64,000 nt of DNA from Catellatospora coxensis. GTDB lineage: Bacteria; Actinomycetota; Actinomycetes; Mycobacteriales; Micromonosporaceae. The translations under genes and the position numbers were made by a program. Numbering within the stretch: position 1 is the first letter of the stretch; every line of letters starts with the position of its first letter. This document shows, piece after piece, positions 33,644-41,172 of the stretch. The notes below the pieces were generated by a model, which saw nothing but the letters and a program-made list of their open reading frames with translations, did not search any database and was not told the DNA's origin. The stretch spans positions 62,001 to 126,000 of the forward strand of contig NZ_BONI01000001.1 in NCBI RefSeq assembly GCF_016862635.1. The letters are read 5' to 3'.

Positions 33644-35521
33644 TCAGGCCGTGGGGACCTTCCAGAGCCAGACGTCGGCGACGCGCTGGGGCGGGCCGAG
33701 GAGGTCGGTCATCACGGACTTCAGGGCGGGCTGGTAGGTGGGCCAGTGGGCGCCGTGCACGTCGTCGCCGAGCACCACGATGCTCGCGTTCCAGTAGCGC
33801 AGGTCCTCGCGCAGCGCGGCCCGGTCGGCGTCGGTGACCGCGGGGGCCGCGCCGGTCTTGGCGACCGTCTCCAGCAGCGTCTGGGTCGGGCGGGGGATCG
33901 GGCCGATGCGACCGGTGCCGTTCGGGCCGCCGGGGCCGAGGAAGAAGCCCGCGGGCAGGCGGAACACGCCCTCGCCCGCGCCTGCCGCGTCGGCCAGGGC
34001 GGCGGCCTGCCAGCGCTGGCCGTCGGGCAGCAGGTCGTTGGTGATCGGCACGGGGACCACGGTGCCGCCGTCGGCGACGTACTCGCGCCACTGGCCGGAG
34101 GCGAAGAAGTCCGGCACGGGGGCGCGCTCGCGGGCCAGCAGCGGGGTGGGGACCAGCGGCAGCAGCGCGACGGTGAGCCCGGCGACCCAGGCCCAGCGCG
34201 GGCCGGGCAGGGACACCTTCATGCTGCCGCCGTCGGTGCGGCTCAGCGCGGTGGCCAGCCAGGCCAGGACCAGCCCGAAGACGGGCGCGACGATCAGCGC
34301 GAGCCGGGACGGCAGCGCCGCGTTGAACACCGGCAGCCCGCCGATCAGCGCCTCGGGCATCGGGATGCCGGTCAGCTGACCCAGCCAGCGCAGCTCGGGG
34401 CCGAGCGAGAGCACGAGGAACACGCCCGCGGTGACGCCGAGGCCGAGCAGGTTGGCCCGGTGCGCCCGGTCGGTGCGCCGCCACAGCACCACCAGCCCGA
34501 TGATCACGAGCAGTAGCAGCGGCAGGCCGAAGAACGAGTTCTCCTCGGTCGGGTTCGCGGCCAGGTCGGTGTTGAGGCCGACCGCGCCGGCCAGCGAGCG
34601 CTCCGGCCAGGCGGCGTACGCGGCGAGGTCCTCGTTGTGGATGCGCGGGTCGAAGCCGGTGCCGTGGTAGCGCTGCGGCCCGGCGAAGTGCAGCCACAGC
34701 GGGTACGCCAGCAGCGCGCCCGCGACGAGCGCGCCGCTGCCCAGCCCGATCAGCACCGGGCGCAGCAGCGCCTTCACCTCGTCACGCCGGAACAGCACCC
34801 AGACCAGCGTGAACACGCCCAGCGCCAGCGCGGTGAAGAACAGCGCCTCGGCGGCGATGGAGAAGCAGACCGCGATGAGCAGGCCCAGCAGCGCGCCGTC
34901 GCGCACGGGCCTGTCCCGGCGCACCAGCAGCAGGCAGCGCGCGATGATCAGTGGGATCACCCACTGCGCGGTCCAGTTCAGGTGGGCGTTCGCGTGGGAG
35001 ATCATCGCCGGGGCGAAACCGCAGAACAGGCCGCCGACGGCCGCGCCGATCCGGTTCGCGCCCAGGTGCCGGGAGAACAGCCAGTACCAGGCGTAGGCGG
35101 TGCCGGCCAGGTTCAGGGTGAGGATGACCAGGAAGGTCAGCGCCGGGCCGGCCAGGATGGTCAGCGGGGCGAAGGCGAACGCGTACACCGAGATCGAGGT
35201 GTTGACCGCCAGGTTCACCCCGTCCGGGACGTTGAGCAGGTGGGTGAAGAGCGGGTCGGCGCCGTGGGTGAGCGCGTACGCGCCGTACGACAGCAGCCAC
35301 TCGAAGAACGCCTGGTCACCGGAGTTGACACCGCTGGCGCGGTGCGCGGGGTCGGACCAGAGCGCGCCGGTGACCCATACCGCCAGGACCAGGGCGGTGG
35401 CCGCGACCAGCAGGTCGGCGCGGCGGCGGCGGGTCCGCACGGCGCCCTCCGCCTGCTCCGGCGTGTCCACGACCTGGTCGTCGGCAGGGCTCAGCGGGGC
35501 GGCAGGCGAGGCGATCGACAC
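33644..35521 (-). CDS. Polytopic membrane protein, probable GT-C type glycosyltransferase
   Basis: 625 aa. About eleven transmembrane segments occupy residues 30-470, and a soluble extracytoplasmic domain covers the last 150. The first loop contains SGVNSGDQAFFEWLLSYG with an acidic pair placed like the catalytic aspartate of GT-C enzymes (polyprenol-sugar dependent). The soluble tail has no motif I know. The start is GTG 35521, with TAAACT seven bases upstream, instead of codons further out. GT-C membership is inferred from topology and the loop only. Confidence 0.65.
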   Translation of the reverse strand: MSIASPAAPLSPADDQVVDTPEQAEGAVRTRRRRADLLVAATALVLAVWVTGALWSDPAHRASGVNSGDQAFFEWLLSYGAYALTHGADPLFTHLLNVPDGVNLAVNTSISVYAFAFAPLTILAGPALTFLVILTLNLAGTAYAWYWLFSRHLGANRIGAAVGGLFCGFAPAMISHANAHLNWTAQWVIPLIIARCLLLVRRDRPVRDGALLGLLIAVCFSIAAEALFFTALALGVFTLVWVLFRRDEVKALLRPVLIGLGSGALVAGALLAYPLWLHFAGPQRYHGTGFDPRIHNEDLAAYAAWPERSLAGAVGLNTDLAANPTEENSFFGLPLLLLVIIGLVVLWRRTDRAHRANLLGLGVTAGVFLVLSLGPELRWLGQLTGIPMPEALIGGLPVFNAALPSRLALIVAPVFGLVLAWLATALSRTDGGSMKVSLPGPRWAWVAGLTVALLPLVPTPLLARERAPVPDFFASGQWREYVADGGTVVPVPITNDLLPDGQRWQAAALADAAGAGEGVFRLPAGFFLGPGGPNGTGRIGPIPRPTQTLLETVAKTGAAPAVTDADRAALREDLRYWNASIVVLGDDVHGAHWPTYQPALKSVMTDLLGPPQRVADVWLWKVPTA

Positions 35522-35603
35522 TCGGCGCAGTTTATCAGCGCGTCCGCCCCGCTCCACCGGCCGCCGGACGGCGTCACACCGCCCCGCGCCCGCCCCGGTC
35601 CAA

Positions 35604-35678
35604 GATCGCTCGACTTGCCAGGCACCAGGGCGAATGGCGCTTCAAGATACGAACATATGCCCGGCAAGTCGGACGATC
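35604..35678 (+). repeat. Palindromic repeat family C, copy 3 (75 nt)
   Basis: Left arm and loop are almost identical to copy 2; the right arm is more diverged (CGAACATATGCCCGG). It lies between divergent genes, so it is not simply a terminator. Confidence 0.88.
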
Positions 35679-35745
35679 AAGGGCACGTCCGGCGGACGGA
35701 CTGGACGGCGGTCACGGGGCGACACGCGCGGGATACGCGGGGTGA

Positions 35746-35778
35746 TTGACCCGCCTATTGAAAATGACTATCAATAGC
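35746..35778 (+). promoter_or_regulatory. Promoter and metal-repressor-like operator before the CooC/MinD-like gene
   Basis: -35 TTGACC (35746-35751), 17 bp, -10 TATCAA (35769-35774). Over the -10 lies a perfect inverted repeat CTATTGA-N9-TCAATAG (35755-35777). The stretch 35760-35778 also matches the Fur box core (GATAATGATAATCATTATC) at 14 of 19 positions. Either reading gives a repressor site; the Fur/Zur identity is an inference. Confidence 0.55.
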
Positions 35779-35781
35779 AGT

Positions 35782-36759
35782 ATGAAGATGGCATTCGTCG
35801 GCAAGGGCGGTAGCGGTAAGACCACCCTTGCGGCGCTGGTGGCCAGGCATCTGGCGGCGGCGACTACGCCCGCGGCCCTGCTGGCCATCGACGCGGACAT
35901 CAATCAGCACCTGGCGACGGCGCTCGGGCTCAGCGAGGACGAGGCCGTCCTGCTGCCGTCGCTCGGTGATCACCTGGACAAGATCAAGGACTACCTGCGC
36001 GGCGACAACCCGCGGATCTCCTCGGCGGCCGCCATGGTCAAGACCACCCCGCCGGGGGAGGGCTCCCGGCTGCTCCGGGTGGGCGGGAGCAACCCGATCT
36101 ACGACGCGCTGGTGCGCCCGGTCGGCGGGGTGCGGCTTGCCGTGACCGGGCCGTTCGCCACCGAGGACCTGGGCGTGGCCTGCTACCACTCCAAGGTCGG
36201 CGCGGTCGAGTTGCTGCTCAACCACCTGGTCGACGGGCCGGGGGAGTACGTGGTGGTGGACATGACCGCCGGCGCGGACAGCTTCGCCTCCGGCCTGTTC
36301 ACCCGGTTCGACGCCACCTTCCTGGTGTGCGAGCCGACCCTGCGCAGCGTGGGCGTGTACCGGCAGTACATCGGCTACGCCCGCGACTTCGGGGTGCGGG
36401 TGCACGTGATCGGCAACAAGATCGACGACGAGTCGGACGTGGCCTTCCTGCGCGAGCACGTCGGCGACGACCTGCTCACCTGGATCAGCAGGTCTCGATT
36501 CGTGCGCGCCGCCGAGCGCGGCGCTCCGCAGCCGATCAACGAGCTGGAGGCCGCCAACCGCGCCGCACTGGACAGGATCGGGTCCACTGTGGATGGTGTT
36601 GGTAAGGACTGGCCGCGCTACACCGCGCAGGCCGTCGAGTTCCACCTGCGCAACGCGCAGGCCTGGGGCAACGCCCGCAGCGGCGAGGACCTCGCCGCTC
36701 AGGTCGACCCCGCGTTCGTGCTCGGGCCGCAGCGGCTCGAGCTGGCACGACACCACTGA
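35782..36759 (+). CDS. CooC/MinD-like P-loop ATPase
   Basis: 325 aa. The deviant Walker A GKGGSGKTT lies at residues 6-14, with the second lysine-type signature of the MinD/CooC/NifH class. LAIDADINQHLA (switch region) and VVVDMTAGADSFASGLF follow. No CxC metal site like that of CooC is evident, so metal insertion is not proven. I use ATG 35782, because the upstream ATG 35764 lies inside the operator and before the predicted transcript start. A possible Fur/Zur-type operator covers the promoter. The next gene starts 33 bp downstream. Confidence 0.8.
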   Translation: MKMAFVGKGGSGKTTLAALVARHLAAATTPAALLAIDADINQHLATALGLSEDEAVLLPSLGDHLDKIKDYLRGDNPRISSAAAMVKTTPPGEGSRLLRVGGSNPIYDALVRPVGGVRLAVTGPFATEDLGVACYHSKVGAVELLLNHLVDGPGEYVVVDMTAGADSFASGLFTRFDATFLVCEPTLRSVGVYRQYIGYARDFGVRVHVIGNKIDDESDVAFLREHVGDDLLTWISRSRFVRAAERGAPQPINELEAANRAALDRIGSTVDGVGKDWPRYTAQAVEFHLRNAQAWGNARSGEDLAAQVDPAFVLGPQRLELARHH

Positions 36760-36791
36760 CGGCCCCGCCGTCCCCACAGAAGGAGAACACC

Positions 36792-37187
36792 ATGTCCCTG
36801 GACGTCCCCGTGGCGCTGCTGGAGCGGGCCGAGGCCGGGCAGGTCGACGACGCCGAGTTCGTCGACTGCGTGCGCCAGTCGCTGCCGTACGCCTGGACGG
36901 TGGTCAGCGCCGCCGCCCAGCGTCTGGCCGACGAGCCCGGCGCGGAGTTCGGCGAGCACGGCACGCCGCCGCCGAGCGAGGCCGAGCGCGGCGAGCTGCT
37001 GCGCGCCCTGGCCAGCGACGCGATCCGGGGTGGCCTGGAGCGCCACTTCGGCATCAAGCTCGCCTTCCAGAACTGCCACCGCGTCGCCGCCTTCTCCCTC
37101 GCCGCCGTCGGCGGCGAGACCTACCAGGACTTCATCTCCCCGGTAGCCCAGCTCCGCAACCAGTCCCCCGAACTCCGCGACTGCTGA
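36792..37187 (+). CDS. Small conserved actinobacterial protein (SCO5389-like), function unknown
   Basis: 131 aa. The conserved pattern is SLPYAWTVVSAAAQRL, TPPPSEAERGELLRALASDAIRG, LERHFGIKLAFQNCHRVAAF and the ending NQSPELRDC, which I recall from the SCO5389-type family of actinobacteria (from memory). No membrane segment or known catalytic motif. ATG 36792 has AAGGAG just upstream. It likely forms an operon with the CooC/MinD-like ATPase and may be its partner or client. Confidence 0.75.
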   Translation: MSLDVPVALLERAEAGQVDDAEFVDCVRQSLPYAWTVVSAAAQRLADEPGAEFGEHGTPPPSEAERGELLRALASDAIRGGLERHFGIKLAFQNCHRVAAFSLAAVGGETYQDFISPVAQLRNQSPELRDC

Positions 37188-37195
37188 GTGAGGGA

Positions 37196-37243
37196 AGGAA
37201 GGGCACCTTCTTAACGCTCCGCGTTAAAGAAGGTGCCCTTCCT
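37196..37243. repeat. Palindromic repeat family A, copy 4
   Basis: 15-bp arms AGGAAGGGCACCTTC / GAAGGTGCCCTTCCT. The 18-nt loop contains TTAACGC-TCC-GCGTTAA, a paired change from copy 2 (ACAACGC / GCGTTGT). It starts nine bases after a stop. Confidence 0.88.
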
Positions 37244-37296
37244 AATGCGTGAGCCCCTGTGAGCTGGGCTGATTCGATCCAATGACGGGAGCGACC

Positions 37297-38301
37297 GTGG
37301 ACATCTTTCTGACCAGCGCCTTCGGCCCGGCCGTGGCGGTGGCCCACGCGCGCGCCGCCGAGCAGGCCGGTATGCGCGGGGTATGGCTGGCCGAGCACCA
37401 CTTCGTCGAGTACGGGCAGTGCCCGTCGGCGACCGTGCTCGCCGGGCACCTGCTGGCCGGCACCCGGCGCATCACCGTCGGCACCGCCGCCTGCGTGCTG
37501 GGCTCCCGGCATCCCGTCGCGCTCGGCGAGGAGGCGGCCCTGCTGCACGCGCTGGCCGGGGACCGGTTCCAGCTCGGCGTGGCACGCGGCGGCCCCTGGC
37601 AGGAGATCGAGATCCTCGGGCGCGGCCTCGACCACTACCGCCGCGGCTTCGCCGAGTCCCTCGACGTGCTGCTGCGCTGGTTGTCCGGTGCTCCCGAGGC
37701 GCAGGCCCGTGGCGAGTTCCACCGCTTCGGGCCGCTGACCGTGGTGCCGCGGCCCGCGACACCCGTGCCGGTGCGGGTCGCGGTGACCTCGGCCGAGACC
37801 GCGGACCTGGCCGGGCGGCACGGCCTGCCGCTGCTGCTCGGCGTGCACGCCGACGACGCCGAGGTCACGGTGCTGGTGGACCGGTGGGCGCAGGCGGCCT
37901 CCGCGCACGGGCACGACCCGGCCGCCGCGGACCACGCGCGGGTGCGGCTGGCGTACCCCTGCCCGACCCGGGCCGACGGCGAGCGCGAGCTGCGCGCCAA
38001 CCTCCCACGCTGGCTCGCGGGCATCCGCGCGGCGGTCCCGGTCGGCGGCGCGCCGCCCGCCCGCGACCTGACCGCCCACGTCGAGAACCTGCTGCGCAGC
38101 CAACCGGTCGGCCCGCCGGGGGAGGTCGCGGCTGCGTTGGCCCACAGTGCCGAAACCACGGGGGTACGCCGTCAGCTGTGCATGGTCGAGGCGGCCGGCT
38201 CGCCCGAGGCGACCTCGGACCTCATCGCGACCCTGGCCGCCCTGCCGTCCGCGTGGCGGCTCGAACGAGCACCGCTGGGCCCTGCCCTCACCGGCTCCTG
38301 A
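37297..38301 (+). CDS. LLM-class flavin-dependent oxidoreductase (luciferase-like)
   Basis: 334 aa. Bacterial luciferase-like TIM barrel: AEQAGMRGVWLAEHHFVEYG, AGHLLAGTRRITVGTAACVLGSRHPVALGEE (partly), and LGVARGGPWQEIEILG. The AEHHF block and the RHPVALGEEAALLHALAGDRF block are typical of flavin-binding members. It lacks the F420 family's usual opening, so FMN is more likely. Substrate unknown. GTG 37297 follows GGGAG at five bases; ATG 37282 is an alternative. The gene stands alone between a family A palindrome and the esterase gene. Confidence 0.85.
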   Translation: MDIFLTSAFGPAVAVAHARAAEQAGMRGVWLAEHHFVEYGQCPSATVLAGHLLAGTRRITVGTAACVLGSRHPVALGEEAALLHALAGDRFQLGVARGGPWQEIEILGRGLDHYRRGFAESLDVLLRWLSGAPEAQARGEFHRFGPLTVVPRPATPVPVRVAVTSAETADLAGRHGLPLLLGVHADDAEVTVLVDRWAQAASAHGHDPAAADHARVRLAYPCPTRADGERELRANLPRWLAGIRAAVPVGGAPPARDLTAHVENLLRSQPVGPPGEVAAALAHSAETTGVRRQLCMVEAAGSPEATSDLIATLAALPSAWRLERAPLGPALTGS

Positions 38302-38444
38302 ACGGACCGGGCCGGGTCGGTGCGCGGTGACGCCATAACGGGGCGGGGCAATGTGTGTTTCGTGGACATGTCGGGAGTGTTGCGGCAGACCGTAGCGTGC
38401 GGCTCCACAGGGGAGTGACACGGATCACTATCGAGGAGCCCGCC

Positions 38445-40121
38445 ATGCCCAGACCCTCCGCCCCGCGGTTGCTCCGCGCGGCGCTCGCCGTCCTGACCGG
38501 ACTCGCCGGGGTGGCCGTCGCGGCCGCCCCCGCCCAGGCCGCGACGCTGACCCAGGTCAGCTCGTTCGGCAGCAACCCCGGCAACCTCGCCATGTACAGC
38601 TACCGCCCCGACAACCTGCCCGCGGGCCGCCCCGTGGTGGTGCTGCTGCACGGCTGCACCCAGAACGCCTCCGGCTACTTCACCAACTCGGGCTGGCGCA
38701 AGTACGCCGACCTGTGGGGCTTCGGCCTGATCGTGGCCGAGCAGAAGTCCGCCAACAACTCGCTGAGCTGCTTCAACTGGTTCCAGGCCGGGGACATCGC
38801 ACGCGGGCAGGGCGAAGCCCTGTCGGTCAAGCAGATGGTCGACCACGCGGTCGCCAACCTCGGCGCGGACGCGAGCCGCGTCTACGTGTCCGGCCTGTCC
38901 GCGGGCGGCGCGATGAGCGCGGTGATGCTCGCGACCTACCCGGACGTGTTCAAGGCCGGCTCGGTCGTCGCGGGTATCCCGTACAACTGCGGCACCGCCT
39001 GCCAGTCCGCCGCTCAGAGCAAGACCCCGCAGCAGTGGGGCAACCTGGTCCGCAACGCGTACAGCGGCTACACCGGCCCGTGGCCGAGGGTCGCGATCTG
39101 GCAGGGGCAGTCGGACTCCACGGTGGTGCCCGCCAACGGCACCGAGCTGATGACCCAGTGGACCAACGTGCACGGCGTCGCGCAGACCCCGACCGGCACG
39201 ACGAGCCTGCCCGCGGGCACGACGCTGGAGACGTACGGCAGTGACGTGGTGCGGCTCTACAAGATCGCGGGCATGGGCCACGGCACCCCGGTCGACCCGG
39301 GCAGCGGCACCGACCAGTGCGGCACCGCGACGTCGTACTTCCTGGACACCATCTGCTCGGCGTACCGCGACGCCGTGTACTTCGGCCTCGACAGCACCGT
39401 GAGCACGCCGCCGGGCGCGCCCACCGGCCTGGCCGTCACCGGCACCACGAACGTCAGCGTCACGCTGTCCTGGACGGCGGTCTCCGGCGCGACCGGCTAC
39501 CACGTGTACCGGGGCGGCACGAAGGTCACGGCGTCGCCGGTGACCGGGACGTCGTACACCGACGGCGGCCTGACCGCGTCCACCACCTACAGCTACACCG
39601 TGCGCGCCGTGAACGCGGCGGGCGAGGGGCCCGCGTCCGGCGCGGTCTCGGCGACGACCGCGGCCACCGCGCCGCCCGGCCCCGCCGCCCCGACCGGGCT
39701 GGCCGTCACCGCGGTCACCGACACCAGCGTCGCGCTGTCCTGGACGGCGGTCTCCGGCGCGACCGGCTACCACGTGTACCGCGGCGGCGTGAAGGTCACG
39801 TCGTCCCCGGTCGGCGGGACGTCGTACACGAACACGGGACTGGCCGCGTCCACCACGTACAGCTACACGGTCAGCGCGGTGAACTCGTCCGGGGTCGAGG
39901 GAGCGCAGTCGGCGGCCGTGCCGGCGACCACGGCCGCGACGGCAGCCTGCTTCACCGCCAGCAACTACGCCCAGGTCGCGGCGGGGCGGGCGTACCACTC
40001 GCTCGGGTACACGTACGCCAACGGCTCGAACCAGAACATGGGCCTCTACAACACCTTCTACACCCACACCCTCAAGCAGACCGCCCCCAACTACTACGTC
40101 ATCGCCGACGGCCAGTGCTGA
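38445..40121 (+). CDS. Secreted PHB-depolymerase-like esterase with two FnIII domains and a C-terminal binding module
   Basis: 558 aa. Signal peptide 1-32 (APAQAA). The alpha/beta hydrolase domain (about 35-320) has VVVLLHGCTQNASGY, the nucleophile elbow SGLSAGGAM (Ser near 150), Asp in WQGQSDSTVV and His in AGMGHGTPVD. Two fibronectin III domains (about 325-420 and 415-505) repeat with a 270-bp period and an exact 47-bp identity (39464-39510, 39734-39780). The last 55 residues (ASNYAQVAAGRAYHSLGYTY) are a module seen on other secreted actinobacterial hydrolases. It probably attacks extracellular polyesters or esters. Good GAGGAG upstream of ATG 38445. Confidence 0.85.
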   Translation: MPRPSAPRLLRAALAVLTGLAGVAVAAAPAQAATLTQVSSFGSNPGNLAMYSYRPDNLPAGRPVVVLLHGCTQNASGYFTNSGWRKYADLWGFGLIVAEQKSANNSLSCFNWFQAGDIARGQGEALSVKQMVDHAVANLGADASRVYVSGLSAGGAMSAVMLATYPDVFKAGSVVAGIPYNCGTACQSAAQSKTPQQWGNLVRNAYSGYTGPWPRVAIWQGQSDSTVVPANGTELMTQWTNVHGVAQTPTGTTSLPAGTTLETYGSDVVRLYKIAGMGHGTPVDPGSGTDQCGTATSYFLDTICSAYRDAVYFGLDSTVSTPPGAPTGLAVTGTTNVSVTLSWTAVSGATGYHVYRGGTKVTASPVTGTSYTDGGLTASTTYSYTVRAVNAAGEGPASGAVSATTAATAPPGPAAPTGLAVTAVTDTSVALSWTAVSGATGYHVYRGGVKVTSSPVGGTSYTNTGLAASTTYSYTVSAVNSSGVEGAQSAAVPATTAATAACFTASNYAQVAAGRAYHSLGYTYANGSNQNMGLYNTFYTHTLKQTAPNYYVIADGQC

Positions 40122-40169
40122 CCCCCTGAACCGACCCGCCGGCCGGGGCGCGCACCCGGTACGCCTGTC

Positions 40170-40234
40170 ATCGACGTTGGCCTATCTCATCGAAAATCCG
40201 TGCTCCGGATTCGATGTGATAGGCCAACGTCGAT
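40170..40234 (+). repeat. Palindromic repeat family D, copy 2 (65 nt)
   Basis: 17-bp perfect arms ATCGACGTTGGCCTATC / GATAGGCCAACGTCGAT, then CATCGAA / TTCGATG and ATCCG / CGGAT inside: almost fully paired. Same length and loop motif (TCGAAAAT) as copy 1 at 11021. Between convergent genes. Confidence 0.9.
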
Positions 40235-40251
40235 TGAACGACGGGGCCCGG

Positions 40252-41142
40252 CTACGCCGGGATGGGGTCGGTGAGGGCGGCGTGGAGGGCCTGGGTGACG
40301 GTGCGGTGGCGGAACGGGAAGCCGGCCGCCGTCAGCGCCCCCGGCATGGCCCGCAGGCTGCGGTACGCCTCGTTGCCGAACTCCCCGTAGAGGATCTTCA
40401 GCGCGGCCTTCGGGATCGGCATCACCGTGGGCCGGTGCAGCTCCGCCCCGAACGCCTTGGTGAACTGCGCGTTGGTGACCGGCGCCGGCCCGACCATGTT
40501 CACCGGCCCCTCGACCTGGTCGCTGTCCAGGATGAACTGCGTCGCGGCCAGCCAGTCGAACAGCGAGATCCACGGCACCCACTGCCGCCCGTTGCCCAGC
40601 CGGCCGCCGATGCCCATCTTGAACGGCACCAGCTGCGCCTTGAGGAAGCCGCCGTCGCGGTGCAGCGGGTAGCCGGTGCGCAGCAGCGACACCCGGGCCC
40701 CCGCCGCCGCTGCGGGCGCGGTCGCCTGCTCCCAGTGTTTGGAGACACCGGCCAGGAAGTCGTCCCCGGCGGGGGACAGCTCGGTCACCTCGCGGTCGCC
40801 GGTGTCGCCGTAGTAGCCCACCCCGGAGGCGTTGACCAGGATCGGGACCCGCTGCGCGGCGACCGCGCGGGACAGCGTCGCGGTCGGCACGACCCGGCTG
40901 GACAGGATCAGCGCCTGGTAGTCCTCGGTCCAGCGGCGGTCGCTGACGCCGACCCCGCACAGGTTCACCACCGCGTCGGTGCCCTCGGGCAGCCGGATCG
41001 GCTCGGCCGGGTCCCACTGCCGCTCCGAGGCGTCCGCCGCGGGACGGCGTACGAGCTGGACGACCTCGTGACCCGTTGAGCGCAGGGTCGACACCAGGGG
41101 CTGGCCCAGGAAGCCGGAAGCTCCCGCCACCACGATCCGCAT
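40252..41142 (-). CDS. TIGR01777-type NAD-dependent epimerase/dehydratase (SDR)
   Basis: 296 aa. The Rossmann glycine motif GASGFLG (residues 6-12) opens the domain, followed by NLCGVGVSDRRW and LVNASGVGYYGDTGD, which carries the Tyr of the active site, and PWISLFDWLAATQFILD. The C-terminal DUF1731 part ends at FRHRTVTQALHAAL. These proteins (YfcH-like) have no established reaction. ATG 41142 has CATGAT six bases upstream, a weaker form of the leaderless signal. Confidence 0.88.
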   Translation of the reverse strand: MRIVVAGASGFLGQPLVSTLRSTGHEVVQLVRRPAADASERQWDPAEPIRLPEGTDAVVNLCGVGVSDRRWTEDYQALILSSRVVPTATLSRAVAAQRVPILVNASGVGYYGDTGDREVTELSPAGDDFLAGVSKHWEQATAPAAAAGARVSLLRTGYPLHRDGGFLKAQLVPFKMGIGGRLGNGRQWVPWISLFDWLAATQFILDSDQVEGPVNMVGPAPVTNAQFTKAFGAELHRPTVMPIPKAALKILYGEFGNEAYRSLRAMPGALTAAGFPFRHRTVTQALHAALTDPIPA

Positions 41143-41172
41143 ACGACAATCATGCCCGATCGCGGCGCGCGC

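Noticed and set aside
12149-35678. Family C palindromes as terminal inverted repeats of one transposon or genomic island
   Set aside because: Each copy is a complete hairpin with both arms; the DNA between copies is ordinary chromosome without a transposase.
35764-35781. ATG 35764 as start of the CooC/MinD-like gene
   Set aside because: It lies inside the predicted -10/operator region, before the transcript start; ATG 35782 gives the normal start of the P-loop strand.
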